DNA from: CAYGVT01 sp964353355
GTDB lineage: Archaea; Thermoplasmatota; DTKX01; GCA-020343715
Length of the DNA: 46,802 bases
NCBI GenBank assembly: GCA_964353355.1
Contig: CAYGVT010000118.1
Coordinates: 1 to 46,802, forward strand
Direction of reading: 5' to 3'
The position numbers and the translations under genes are program-made. Positions 30,399 through 38,737 of the stretch are shown here, one piece after another (within the stretch, counting starts at the first letter, position 1; the number at the start of each line of letters is the position of its first letter). The notes under the pieces are model-generated. The model saw only the letters and a list, made by a program, of their open reading frames with translations, was not told where the DNA came from and did no database searches.

Positions 30399-31469
30399 GT
30401 GAGGCCCACCGCGCTCTACTACCATAGGGACCTGGCCCTGTACGACCTGGGGTCCGGCCACCCCTTCAGGGGGGACAGGTTCGAGACCTTCAGGCAGTCG
30501 TTGCGGTCGCACGGCTACGAGTCGCTGCTGGGCTTCGAGGTCCGCGAGCCGCCGCGGGCGACCGACGAGGAGCTGCGCACCGTCCATGACCCCAAGTACC
30601 TGCAGAGGCTCGAGCGGCTCGCGGCGAGCGGGGGCTACGTCTCCCTCGACACGCCCGTCAACCCGGGCATGCTCGAGGCCGGACGGCGCATCTTCGGGGC
30701 CGGCCTTGCCGCCGCCGACAGCGTGGTCAGGGACCCTGACACCATCTGCGTGACCCTCGGGGGGCTCCACCACGCGGGCGTCGACTACGGCGAGGGCTTC
30801 TGCGTCTACAACGACGTCGCGGGCGCCGCCCGGCACCTGCTCGACCGCCACGGCATGGAGCGCGTGATGATAGTGGACTCGGACGCGCACCACGGCAACG
30901 GCACTATGGACATCTTCTACGCGGAGCCGCGCATTCTCTTCCTAAGCATCCACCAGTCCCCCGAGACCCTCTACCCCGGGCGTGGCTTCACGCACGAGAT
31001 CGGCTCGGGGACCGCCAAGGGCCACTCCGTCAATGTCCCCCTCCCTCCAGGGGCGACCCGCGCGCACTACGACCGCGTGTGGGCCGAGGTCGTGCGGCCC
31101 GTCGCGAGGCAGTTCGAGCCCCAGGTCATCATCCAGAACGGGGGGTGCGACCCGCTGTGGGACGACCCCCTGACGGGGCTCGACCTGGACATGGTGGACT
31201 TCGAGTGGCTCGGCTCGTCCTACGCGAGGCTCGCCAAGGAGGTCGGATCCCCCCTCATCTCGATGTTCCTCTCAGGCTACAGCGCGCGCATCGTCCAGGG
31301 CTGGCTCGCCATCCTGAGGGGCATCGTCGAGCCCGACTTCCCGATGGGCGAGGACCGCATCATGGCGGACCCGCCGAGGGAGCGCGCGACACCCAAGATG
31401 GTCGGGGAGTACGTCGAGGCTCGCATCCGCGAGCTTCGCGAGAACCTGGCACCCTACTGGAAGCTGTGA
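30399..31469 (+). CDS. histone deacetylase/AcuC superfamily zinc amidohydrolase
   Basis: This 356-residue protein fits the arginase/deacetylase fold. The general-base pair is His124-His125 (GGLHHAG). Zinc ligands would be Asp162 and His164 in VDSDAHHGNGT and the Asp of QNGGCDP; FLSGYSARI stands in for the usual GGY active-site loop. The N-terminal FRGDRFETFRQSLRSHG and the TVHDPKYLQRLE block match acetoin-utilisation/deacetylase proteins. Substrates in this family range from acetyl-lysine to acetyl-polyamines and cannot be told from sequence. The GTG at 30399 fits the TATA box; upstream frame extension runs into tRNA-flanking sequence. Its 3' end overlaps the convergent beta-helix gene by 16 bases. 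Confidence 0.85.
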   Translation: MRPTALYYHRDLALYDLGSGHPFRGDRFETFRQSLRSHGYESLLGFEVREPPRATDEELRTVHDPKYLQRLERLAASGGYVSLDTPVNPGMLEAGRRIFGAGLAAADSVVRDPDTICVTLGGLHHAGVDYGEGFCVYNDVAGAARHLLDRHGMERVMIVDSDAHHGNGTMDIFYAEPRILFLSIHQSPETLYPGRGFTHEIGSGTAKGHSVNVPLPPGATRAHYDRVWAEVVRPVARQFEPQVIIQNGGCDPLWDDPLTGLDLDMVDFEWLGSSYARLAKEVGSPLISMFLSGYSARIVQGWLAILRGIVEPDFPMGEDRIMADPPRERATPKMVGEYVEARIRELRENLAPYWKL

Positions 31470-34400
31470 GCGTCCGGGGCAGGTCCCGGTAATGACACTC
31501 GCGCGCCCCTGCGTCGCCTCCGCCTCACCAGCATCGCAGTCGCGACGACCGCGGCCACCACGACAAGGACCATCACGACCACGCCCCAGTCCATGCCGGA
31601 CGTGGTCGGCTCGCTCCCCACGAGCGTCACGTTGACGGTCCGCACGGCCTCGTTGCCCATCCGGTCGCGGAAGGACACCGTGAACCTTAGCGATCCCTCC
31701 AAGAGACCATCCAGCTCGAGCACGAGGTCCCCCGTCCCGTTCGCGGCCGTCCAGTCGGTCCGGCCGATGACCATGGCGATGGCATGGGGCTCCGTGCTCA
31801 GCACCAGCGCGAGCGCGTCGCCACGGATGATGGCTCCCTCCACTGGGCTGAGGATGGTTCCTCGCGCAATCGTGTCCAGGTGGACCCAGACGAGGGCACG
31901 CGCGGTGTTGCCAGCCTCATCGGAGGCGACGACCTCGATTTGGTTGACCCCCTCGACGAGACTCATGGACATCGTGAAAGTGCCGTCGAAGGCCTGGAAG
32001 GCCTCTCTGCCGTTCACCGTCACGCTCCCGTCACGGCAATGACCCGTCAGGACGAGCTCGGGTTCGTTGGTCTCGTTCGGGCATCCGTCGAGCAGCAGCT
32101 CGGGTGGCACGGTGTCCCTGATGAGCACAAGCGTCGCCGTGGCACGGTTGCCGGCGGCGTCGACAGCCAGGAGGACGAATGTATGGGGGCCCTCCTTCGA
32201 CAGGGGCGCCTCGAGCGAGAACTCGCCCGATGTCTCCATCGACACCGGTGCGCCGTCGAGGGTCACGCCCGCGAGCGCTGTGCCCCCCTTCGCGGAGGCA
32301 GACCCCCTCAGCCCGACCGAGGTGGCGTTGAACGAGCTCCCGCCGGCCGGCGAGAGGAACGCGAGCTCCGGCGGGGCCGTGTCGACGATGACGCTCGTGT
32401 AGTTCAGTCCCTGGTTCCCGTCGAGGTCGAGCGCCCTGACGCTCACGACCTGCCGGCCGTCCCCGAGGTGGACGTTGACCTCCCAGTTCTCCCCGCCGGC
32501 CGGGACTGGGACCCAGTCGCCACTGCCGACGCAGTACATGAACGCGTCAAGCCCGCTCCCAAGCTCCTCGATGGTGCCCCAGACGCGCACCGTACCGGTA
32601 GCGTGCAGCGACCCGTCCGCAGGCCCCATGATGTGGACCTCAGGAGCGGCGATGTCGCGGACTAGCAAGGTCACGTCCATGGGCGCGTCGCATGGGGATG
32701 CGGACTCGCCCCACAGCCCCGGAAGCTCAATGGTGAAGGTGTAAGGCGCGAGCTCCAGCACCTGGCGCTCCAGGATCTGGCGCTGCATGATCCAGAGGCC
32801 GACGTACCTGCCGAAGGGTCCGAGCGCGAGGCGCAATGTGTCGCTCCCCTCGAGCGCAGGGGTTATGACGACCTCCATGCCCGCTGCCGGTTCCATCGAC
32901 CAATGGTAGCGGGCCGTCACCGTGTGGGAGAAGTAGATCTCGACCGAGCTCGCCTGCCCAGAGACGTACCATGTCCCGTCCCAGCTGGTGGTGTAGAGCC
33001 GGCAGGCGCAGTCCATACGCACCTCGGCCACCGAGCCGGGATTGAGGTCGCACTCCCAGAGCTCGACCGTGCCCCCCGAGAGCAAGGCCACGACAGCCCA
33101 GCCCTGGACCCGGATGTGCTCCAACTTGGCGGTGCAGCCGGTAAGGCGCAACCCGACCACGTCGGCCCTTCCCAGCATCGACGCGCCCGCGTCGAGGGCG
33201 AGCGTGCCCTCGGACATGATGACGTTGGAGCCCTCGGCATCGACGGAACCGAGCGCGCCCAGGATCATAGAACTCCGGACCGTGAGGGTCCCCGAGGTCA
33301 TCCGGAGGCCGGTGCCCCCACCGGAGATGATCGAGCCCTCGACGGTCACGTTGGAGGACTTCGCCAGGATGCCGCGCTCCTCCCCCACCAGGCTCGACCG
33401 CAGCACCTCGGCGGTCCCGTTGATGACGGTGAGGCACCTGAAGCAGTCCCTGAACACCGAGTCGATGTACCTCACGGTCCCGCCCTCGACCCAGGGACCC
33501 ACCAGGATGGGCCTCGACGACGACCACCTCATGCCCGAGACGTTCGACTCCCGCACCTCGAGCGTCGACCCCGCCTCCGCGAACAGGCCGTAGCTGCCGT
33601 GCGCCGTGCAGTGCAGCCTCGACCTGATGACGCCGAGGCGCACGCCCTCGCGGACGAGCACGTCGGACCAGTCGCTGTTGGTCCCGTCCACGAGGAGCTC
33701 GACCTCATAGAGCTCGACGTCGGCCCTCAGGTCGAACGCTCCGAACAGCTTGATGCGGACGTCAGTGATGTTGGCCGGCCTCGTCATCTCCCAGGCCGCG
33801 GTGACGAGGTCGGACATCTCGACGAACCAGCCGGTGACGTGGGAGCCAACGACGTCGCGGAGATATGCCCGGTAGCACCAGAAGAGCTCGAGGCCGTCGC
33901 CGCAGTCGCGGACCGTCGTGTTCCGGATGTCCACGGTCGTGGTTTTGGTGACGTTGAGGGCCAGTCCGCAGCGGGCGAAGGCCACGCGGTCGAGGGCGAC
34001 CGTCCCGTTGGAGCATCCCACGATCCCGCGGGTGCAGTCCTCGAAAACGGTGTCGAGGATTTCGATGACCGCCGTCGGCCTGGACCCTCCCGCGTAGAAC
34101 CCGATGCCAAGGGAACAGTTGGAGAAGGCGTCTTGCCTGACGTGGAGCTCGCACGCCACCGGTTGGATAAGCAACAGGTCGAGACCGGTGCCATTGGCAC
34201 CGCTCCCGGCGTCGGCGCCGTCGAAGGTGCTGTCCTCGATAGTCAGGAGGCCGGGCCAGCCCTCGAAGGCGGTGCCCAGACCCTTGAAGACGGACCGGAC
34301 AATCGTCGTGTTGAGCTTGACCGAGGCTCCTATCATGCCGTCTACCGTCTGGTTGACGCAGCGCGCACTGTCCTCGAACGTGCAGTCCTCGATGCGCATC

Positions 34401-35722
34401 GTCCTCTTGGTCCCGGCGCCGAACAGCGACCAGATCGCGGCCTCAGAGATGTTCTTGAACGAGCATCGGGCGATGTCGATGGTCTGGAACACCGCCCCGA
34501 CAGCGCCGCTGGAGACGACCGCGCCGTAGAGACCGTTCGTGAAGACGGTGTCGGCCACCCTCATCGAGTCCACGGATGCCATGCTAATGGCCGTCTCGAC
34601 GTCCGTGAACGAGGAATCAAGCACATCCAACCGGGCTAGATAGGAGCAATTGACGCCTATTATGCTCCCGCGCAGGTCAGAACCGTCGATCCTGACGGTG
34701 CTGCGTGAGAACGAGAAGACGCAAACATCGCAGACCTCGAACTGGCATGCCGAAATGTTGAGCAGGCCAGGGTTGGAGACGGAGGAGACCGCTCGATAGA
34801 GACCCTCGAACGAACAGTCCCTCAGCTCCACGACGTTGCTGTTCGAGGATACACCGTACGAATCCATACCGCCCGATGTGAAGGAGCAGTCCTCGATGAG
34901 CAAGCTCTGGCTCCCCTCGTCGACCCCCCTGACGCAGTCGATGAAAGCACATCCCCTCACCTCAGCATGCGCTGATGTGATGTCCACACCGATGAAGGAG
35001 CCGTTAAACGTGCAGTACTCGACCCAGGCAGCCCCACCGCCAACTCCGAGGGCACGCCTGCCCCCCGTGAAGTAGCAGTCAGTAACCAGTGTGTCGACCG
35101 TCCCGGTCGCGTAAAAATCTCCACTTGCGCCCTTGACGTGGCTGTTACGGACTTTGACGTTCCTGCCCATGACCATGACGAAACCACCGGTGCCGTTGAG
35201 TGAGCAGCCATTGACCTCGAAGGTTGCGTCGGTGTCGAACCTGACTTCACCTCCCACGCAGTGGATATACGAATCCAGTAACCGGACCCCGTCCGACCCG
35301 TGCGCCCAGGTGTTCCCGAGGCCGACGAGCTCCGAGCACCGCACTTCTAAGACACTGCCATTGGTACAGAACATACTCCATGGCAGTTCCGTGGAGCTTA
35401 TCGAGGTCATGTCGCCGCGCGTCGCCGGGTTCCCGTCGAGGTCCCGGATGATAAGGCCGGAGCCGTCCCCTCCCCTTATGGAGAAGTACGCACCGTACTC
35501 GCAGTGGAACAGCACCGTGCAGTTGGCGAGCTCGAGCGTCTCCCCTGCTGGGATGTAGAGGTCGCCCCAGAGCTCGAGAGTGGTATTCGTGACCGTCCCC
35601 GAGAGCGTCGTGTCGACCGGCAGGGCGTGCGACCCTGCTGGCATCAACGACAGGGCCACAAGGGAGGCTAGAGCTCCCAGTGACACCACAAGCAGGGCGC
35701 GATGAAGGGGCCGCAAGCCCAT
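31454..35722 (-). CDS. giant cysteine-rich parallel beta-helix surface protein with Ig-like domains and membrane anchor
   Basis: This protein has 1,422 residues. A signal peptide (hydrophobic core about 10-27) is followed by a very long right-handed parallel beta-helix region (about 40-960). Its coils recur every 20-30 residues and often contain a C-[STA]-F or C-x-F step: CSFTSGG, CSFEGLY, CQFEVCD, CSFKNIS, CTFEDS, CAFIDC. After this come four Ig-like beta-sandwiches (about 1030-1370), each ending in D-x-A/DGN-type turns such as LDGNQGLNY, DAAGNRATA, DEAGNTARA and RMGNEAVRT. A transmembrane helix (about 1378-1400, WGVVVMVLVVVAAVVATAMLV) and an RRRRRR tail close it. Many N-x-S/T sites suggest glycosylation. 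Beta-helix proteins bind or cleave polysaccharides; no catalytic set could be assigned. Confidence 0.85.
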   Translation of the reverse strand: MGLRPLHRALLVVSLGALASLVALSLMPAGSHALPVDTTLSGTVTNTTLELWGDLYIPAGETLELANCTVLFHCEYGAYFSIRGGDGSGLIIRDLDGNPATRGDMTSISSTELPWSMFCTNGSVLEVRCSELVGLGNTWAHGSDGVRLLDSYIHCVGGEVRFDTDATFEVNGCSLNGTGGFVMVMGRNVKVRNSHVKGASGDFYATGTVDTLVTDCYFTGGRRALGVGGGAAWVEYCTFNGSFIGVDITSAHAEVRGCAFIDCVRGVDEGSQSLLIEDCSFTSGGMDSYGVSSNSNVVELRDCSFEGLYRAVSSVSNPGLLNISACQFEVCDVCVFSFSRSTVRIDGSDLRGSIIGVNCSYLARLDVLDSSFTDVETAISMASVDSMRVADTVFTNGLYGAVVSSGAVGAVFQTIDIARCSFKNISEAAIWSLFGAGTKRTMRIEDCTFEDSARCVNQTVDGMIGASVKLNTTIVRSVFKGLGTAFEGWPGLLTIEDSTFDGADAGSGANGTGLDLLLIQPVACELHVRQDAFSNCSLGIGFYAGGSRPTAVIEILDTVFEDCTRGIVGCSNGTVALDRVAFARCGLALNVTKTTTVDIRNTTVRDCGDGLELFWCYRAYLRDVVGSHVTGWFVEMSDLVTAAWEMTRPANITDVRIKLFGAFDLRADVELYEVELLVDGTNSDWSDVLVREGVRLGVIRSRLHCTAHGSYGLFAEAGSTLEVRESNVSGMRWSSSRPILVGPWVEGGTVRYIDSVFRDCFRCLTVINGTAEVLRSSLVGEERGILAKSSNVTVEGSIISGGGTGLRMTSGTLTVRSSMILGALGSVDAEGSNVIMSEGTLALDAGASMLGRADVVGLRLTGCTAKLEHIRVQGWAVVALLSGGTVELWECDLNPGSVAEVRMDCACRLYTTSWDGTWYVSGQASSVEIYFSHTVTARYHWSMEPAAGMEVVITPALEGSDTLRLALGPFGRYVGLWIMQRQILERQVLELAPYTFTIELPGLWGESASPCDAPMDVTLLVRDIAAPEVHIMGPADGSLHATGTVRVWGTIEELGSGLDAFMYCVGSGDWVPVPAGGENWEVNVHLGDGRQVVSVRALDLDGNQGLNYTSVIVDTAPPELAFLSPAGGSSFNATSVGLRGSASAKGGTALAGVTLDGAPVSMETSGEFSLEAPLSKEGPHTFVLLAVDAAGNRATATLVLIRDTVPPELLLDGCPNETNEPELVLTGHCRDGSVTVNGREAFQAFDGTFTMSMSLVEGVNQIEVVASDEAGNTARALVWVHLDTIARGTILSPVEGAIIRGDALALVLSTEPHAIAMVIGRTDWTAANGTGDLVLELDGLLEGSLRFTVSFRDRMGNEAVRTVNVTLVGSEPTTSGMDWGVVVMVLVVVAAVVATAMLVRRRRRRGARVSLPGPAPDAHSFQ

Positions 35723-35863
35723 CAACCCGTACCCGGTCCAGATAGGTCATGGGCCGGTGCTGGTATGTACCTGTACAGGCCTCCTTATGTATGTTTCGCT
35801 CGGGGCCTCCCCGCGCGTTGGCGTCCAGAACCGCCCTCCGGGCACGAGCGAAGGCGAGCGATA

Positions 35864-35876
35864 GGGTTTTTTGGGG
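35864..35876 (+). promoter_or_regulatory. weak TATA-like box before the DgcN-like gene
   Basis: The T-run agggttttttggg lies about 28 bases before the ATG at 35898. It is a poor TATA match but correctly placed. Confidence 0.25.
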
Positions 35877-35897
35877 GGCCATCCCATTGGGGCCTAC

Positions 35898-37046
35898 ATG
35901 GACGAGCGGCCGCATCCCACTGGCATACCTCCCTGGGGCACAGTCGGGCGCCGCGCGGCGGTGATGGCCCACGACAGGCTCGGCCCCCTCACGTCCAAGA
36001 CGGCGATGGCCATCATCAGGTACGGGCGCGACCGGGTGGTGGCCGCCATCGACCGGTCCAGGGCGGAGGCGGACGCGTCCGAGTACCTCGGCAGCGTGGC
36101 CGAGGGCATCCCGGTCGTGCCGTCCGTCAGGGCCGCGCTCAACCACAAGCCCGAGGTGCTCCACTACGGCATCGCGCCCGAGGGCGGGCAGCTCCCCGCC
36201 CACGACCGCGCCGAGGTGCTGGAGGCGCTGCGCGCGGGGCTCGACGTCGCCTGCGGCATGCACACCTTCATCGGGGACGACCCCGAGCTCGCGCAGGCCG
36301 CCCAGCGGTCGGGCGCGCGCATCTGGGACGTCCGCCGCCCCCCCGCACGCAGGCGGCTCGCGACCGGCGAGGGCATGCAAATCGGCAGCCCCGTCGTATA
36401 CGTCTCGGGCACGGACTGCTCCACCGGCAAGATGACGGTGTCCATCGAGCTCGTGCGCGAGGCACGGCGACGCGGGCTCGACGCTGCCTTCATCGCCACG
36501 GGGCAGAGCGGCATGATGGTCGGCTGCGACGCGGGCTCGTGCGTGGACGCCATGCCGGGCGACTTCATGGCGGGCGAGGTGGAGGCGCTCGTGCTCGAGG
36601 TGGCGGCGCGCAGGCCCGCCCTCATCGTCGTCGAGGGCCAGGCGTCGCTGCAGCACCCCGCCTACGGCGCGGTCACGCTCGCGCTGCTCCACGGCAGCTT
36701 CCCCAGGGCCGTGGTCATGTGCCATCACCCCGGCCGCGAGCACTTCAAGGCCTTCCGCGACGGTCCCGTCCGCATGAGGATCCCCCCAATCTCCAAGGAG
36801 ATCGCGCTCACCAAGATGCTGCTCGAGGACACCACGAAGGGCAAGGTCGCGGCCATCGCCATCATGGGCTCGGACGAGGACCCCGACGAGGAGTCACGGC
36901 AGGAGGCGATGCTGCGCGCGAGCGTCGGGCTGCCTGTGGCGGACGTGTTCAAGGAGGGCCCTGCGCCGCTGCTCGACGCGGTGCTGGACGCGGTCGGCAG
37001 GGGCGGCGGGGGGACGGCCGCCCGCGCCAGGGGGTGCGGGGCGTGA
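35898..37046 (+). CDS. dgcN: DUF1611 protein, DgcN-like D-glutamate N-acetyltransferase candidate
   Basis: This 382-residue protein has the DUF1611 layout. The N-terminal alpha-beta domain has SKTAMAIIRYGRDRVVAAID, YGIAPEGGQLP and GMHTFIGDDPEL. The C-terminal P-loop-like domain has VSGTDCSTGKMTVSIELV, FIATGQSGMM, VEGQASLQHPAYG and MCHHPGREHFKAF. Members encoded next to an enolase-superfamily epimerase have been shown in marine bacteria, and I recall in halophilic archaea, to acetylate D-glutamate (DgcN). Here the epimerase gene overlaps it by four bases (GTGA). ATG 35898 is chosen because of the TATA spacing; ATG 35964 is the alternative and still keeps the full domain. The substrate assignment is inference from the gene pair. 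Confidence 0.72.
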   Translation: MDERPHPTGIPPWGTVGRRAAVMAHDRLGPLTSKTAMAIIRYGRDRVVAAIDRSRAEADASEYLGSVAEGIPVVPSVRAALNHKPEVLHYGIAPEGGQLPAHDRAEVLEALRAGLDVACGMHTFIGDDPELAQAAQRSGARIWDVRRPPARRRLATGEGMQIGSPVVYVSGTDCSTGKMTVSIELVREARRRGLDAAFIATGQSGMMVGCDAGSCVDAMPGDFMAGEVEALVLEVAARRPALIVVEGQASLQHPAYGAVTLALLHGSFPRAVVMCHHPGREHFKAFRDGPVRMRIPPISKEIALTKMLLEDTTKGKVAAIAIMGSDEDPDEESRQEAMLRASVGLPVADVFKEGPAPLLDAVLDAVGRGGGGTAARARGCGA

Positions 37047-38125
37047 GGCTCCACGCGGCGTCGCGCGACATGCCGCTCAGGAGGCCCTTCGTCATCTCGG
37101 CCGGGGCGCAGGACGTCGCCACCAACGCCTTCGTGCTGCTCGAGGACGACGGGCTCTGGGGCCTGGGCGAGGGCGCGCCGAGCCCCCGCGTGACGGGCTC
37201 GTCCATCGAGGACGTCGTGGGCTTCCTCTCGCAGCGCGCCCGCGCGCTCGGCCCCGTCAGGGCGGCGGACGCCCTGGACCTCGCATCCGAGCTCGGGAGG
37301 TCCGTCCTCGAGGGCCGCGTCGGCTGGGGCCCGGGGCCTGCCGCGCTCGACCTGGCGCTGCTGGACCTCGCGGGCCGCGCGAGGGGCCTGACCGCGCGCG
37401 AGCTGCTCGGGCTGCCGCTGGAGGGCGCGCGCCCCACGTCCATCACGGTGAGCCTGGGCAGCCTAGAGGGGATGCAGGACGAGGCGCGCGCCCACCTGCA
37501 CGCGGGGTTCGAGGTGCTCAAGGTGAAGCTGGGCCCGGACCCCATCGGCTGCCGCCGTGTGCTCAAGGGCCTTCGCGACGTCGCCCCCCGCGCGACCATC
37601 CGCGTGGACGCCAACGAGGCCTGGTCGGTCGCGGTCGCGCGCACGATGCTGCCGCTGCTCGACCGGTACGAGGTGGAGCTCTGCGAGCAGCCACTGCGGC
37701 GAGACTTGCACGATGCGCTCGGCGAGCTCGCGCGCGATTCCCCCGTGCCCATCGTCGCTGACGAGATGGTCCGGTCCGCTGCCGATGTCGAGCTAATCGG
37801 CCGCGACCGCCTCGCTCACGGCATCAACATCAAGCTGCAGAAGGTCGGGGGCCTCACCGCGGGCGCGCGCCTCGCGGTGCGCGCGAGGGAGCTGGGGCTC
37901 AAGGTGATGGTGGGCTGCTTCATAGAATCCGGCGCGGGCATCGCGGCCGCAGCCCAGCTCCTGGGCCTGGTCGAGTGGGCCGACCTCGACGGCCACGTGC
38001 TCCTCGACATGAACCCCGTGCCGGGGCCGCCCCTCGAGATGGGCATCGTCTCGGCGCCATCGGAGGCGGGCCTGGGTCACGAGGCGACGGAGATCGCGGC
38101 GCGCGCGCTCGCGGGCCTCTCGTAG
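37043..38125 (+). CDS. dgcA: enolase-superfamily racemase/epimerase, DgcA-like or dipeptide epimerase
   Basis: This 360-residue protein has the full muconate-lactonising subgroup active site: the KxK pair in EVLKVKLGPD, Asp in IRVDANEAW, Glu in ELCEQPL, Asp in PIVADEMV, and the second base Lys in INIKLQKVGG. The N-terminal capping domain has MPLRRPFVISAG and GLGEGAPSPRVTG. Such enzymes are often annotated as L-Ala-D/L-Glu epimerases. Beside a DUF1611 gene they act as N-acetyl-D-glutamate racemases (DgcA), turning the acetylated D-form into N-acetyl-L-glutamate. The GTG start overlaps the upstream TGA. The RidA-family gene converges with a two-base gap. Confidence 0.8.
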   Translation: MRLHAASRDMPLRRPFVISAGAQDVATNAFVLLEDDGLWGLGEGAPSPRVTGSSIEDVVGFLSQRARALGPVRAADALDLASELGRSVLEGRVGWGPGPAALDLALLDLAGRARGLTARELLGLPLEGARPTSITVSLGSLEGMQDEARAHLHAGFEVLKVKLGPDPIGCRRVLKGLRDVAPRATIRVDANEAWSVAVARTMLPLLDRYEVELCEQPLRRDLHDALGELARDSPVPIVADEMVRSAADVELIGRDRLAHGINIKLQKVGGLTAGARLAVRARELGLKVMVGCFIESGAGIAAAAQLLGLVEWADLDGHVLLDMNPVPGPPLEMGIVSAPSEAGLGHEATEIAARALAGLS

Positions 38126-38127
38126 GG

Positions 38128-38586
38128 CTACGTGCCACGCCGTATGCGGCCCCTGGCCTCGACTTGCAGGATCTCCTGCTCGGGGCCTATGAAGTCCACG
38201 AACAGGATGGTCTCCGAGTAGGCCACGTGGCCGAGGGCCTCGCGCAGCACCAGGAGCGCCGGGCCCCACTCAGCGGGGTCGGCCATGGGCCTGATGTAGA
38301 TGCGCACGGAGGTCAGGTCGCGCAGGTCCCCCCCCGCGCTCGAGAGGATGTCGCGCAGGTGGGCCACGATGACGTGCGCCTGGTCGGAGGCGGTGCGGCC
38401 GAGGTAGGCCCGCTGCTTCTGCGGGCCGATGTCGACGGGCACGATGTCCACGCCGACGGGCGCGAGGTCCTGCGATGCCACGGTGCCGCCGATGGCGGAG
38501 GTCTCGACCTCAGGGCCGTCCGCGACCGCGGGCGTCCAGTGCCTTGCGAGCTCCCCGAACCTCGGTGCCTTGAGCCGCCGTCTCAT
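38128..38586 (-). CDS. RidA/YjgF/UK114 family protein
   Basis: This 152-residue protein has the RidA fold: VETSAIGGTVASQDLAPVG at the start, ASDQAHVIVAHLRDILSSAGGDL, the conserved Arg in VRIYIRPMADPAEWG and the Glu in QVEARGRIRR. RidA proteins hydrolyse reactive enamines/imines made by PLP enzymes, though several subfamilies have other or unknown roles. It is slightly longer than classic RidA (about 128 residues) because of an N-terminal extension with KAPRFGELARHW. ATG 38586 follows GAGGAGGGCGG. Its place between amino-acid genes (DgcN/DgcA-like and glutamine synthetase) suits nitrogen metabolism. Confidence 0.82.
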   Translation of the reverse strand: MRRRLKAPRFGELARHWTPAVADGPEVETSAIGGTVASQDLAPVGVDIVPVDIGPQKQRAYLGRTASDQAHVIVAHLRDILSSAGGDLRDLTSVRIYIRPMADPAEWGPALLVLREALGHVAYSETILFVDFIGPEQEILQVEARGRIRRGT

Positions 38587-38688
38587 CCCGACCGCCCTCC
38601 TCGAGGGGCATTTCTGTACGCGTTGAGGGGTGATTAACCTTGCCATCCGCGGGAACCCCGGGACGGCGCTTGCCAGGAGCCGCGCTGC

Positions 38689-38703
38689 AAAGGTTTTATT
38701 ACG
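38689..38703 (+). promoter_or_regulatory. TATA box of glnA
   Basis: The sequence aaaggttttattacg lies about 42 bases before the ATG at 38738. The short leader carries GGAGGCGGGAG, a ribosome-binding site. Confidence 0.55.
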
Positions 38704-38737
38704 TCCATTCTGTACGACTATCGCGGAGGCGGGAGCG

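Noticed and set aside
30399..31469. True histone deacetylase role
   Set aside because: The superfamily fold is clear, but no histone gene is in the window and the family has many small-molecule substrates, so I kept the broader name.
32903..34639. Plus-strand frame opposite the beta-helix gene (578 codons)
   Set aside because: Asp/Glu/Arg-rich shadow of the GC-rich gene; the minus-strand frame has a signal peptide, repeats and an anchor.
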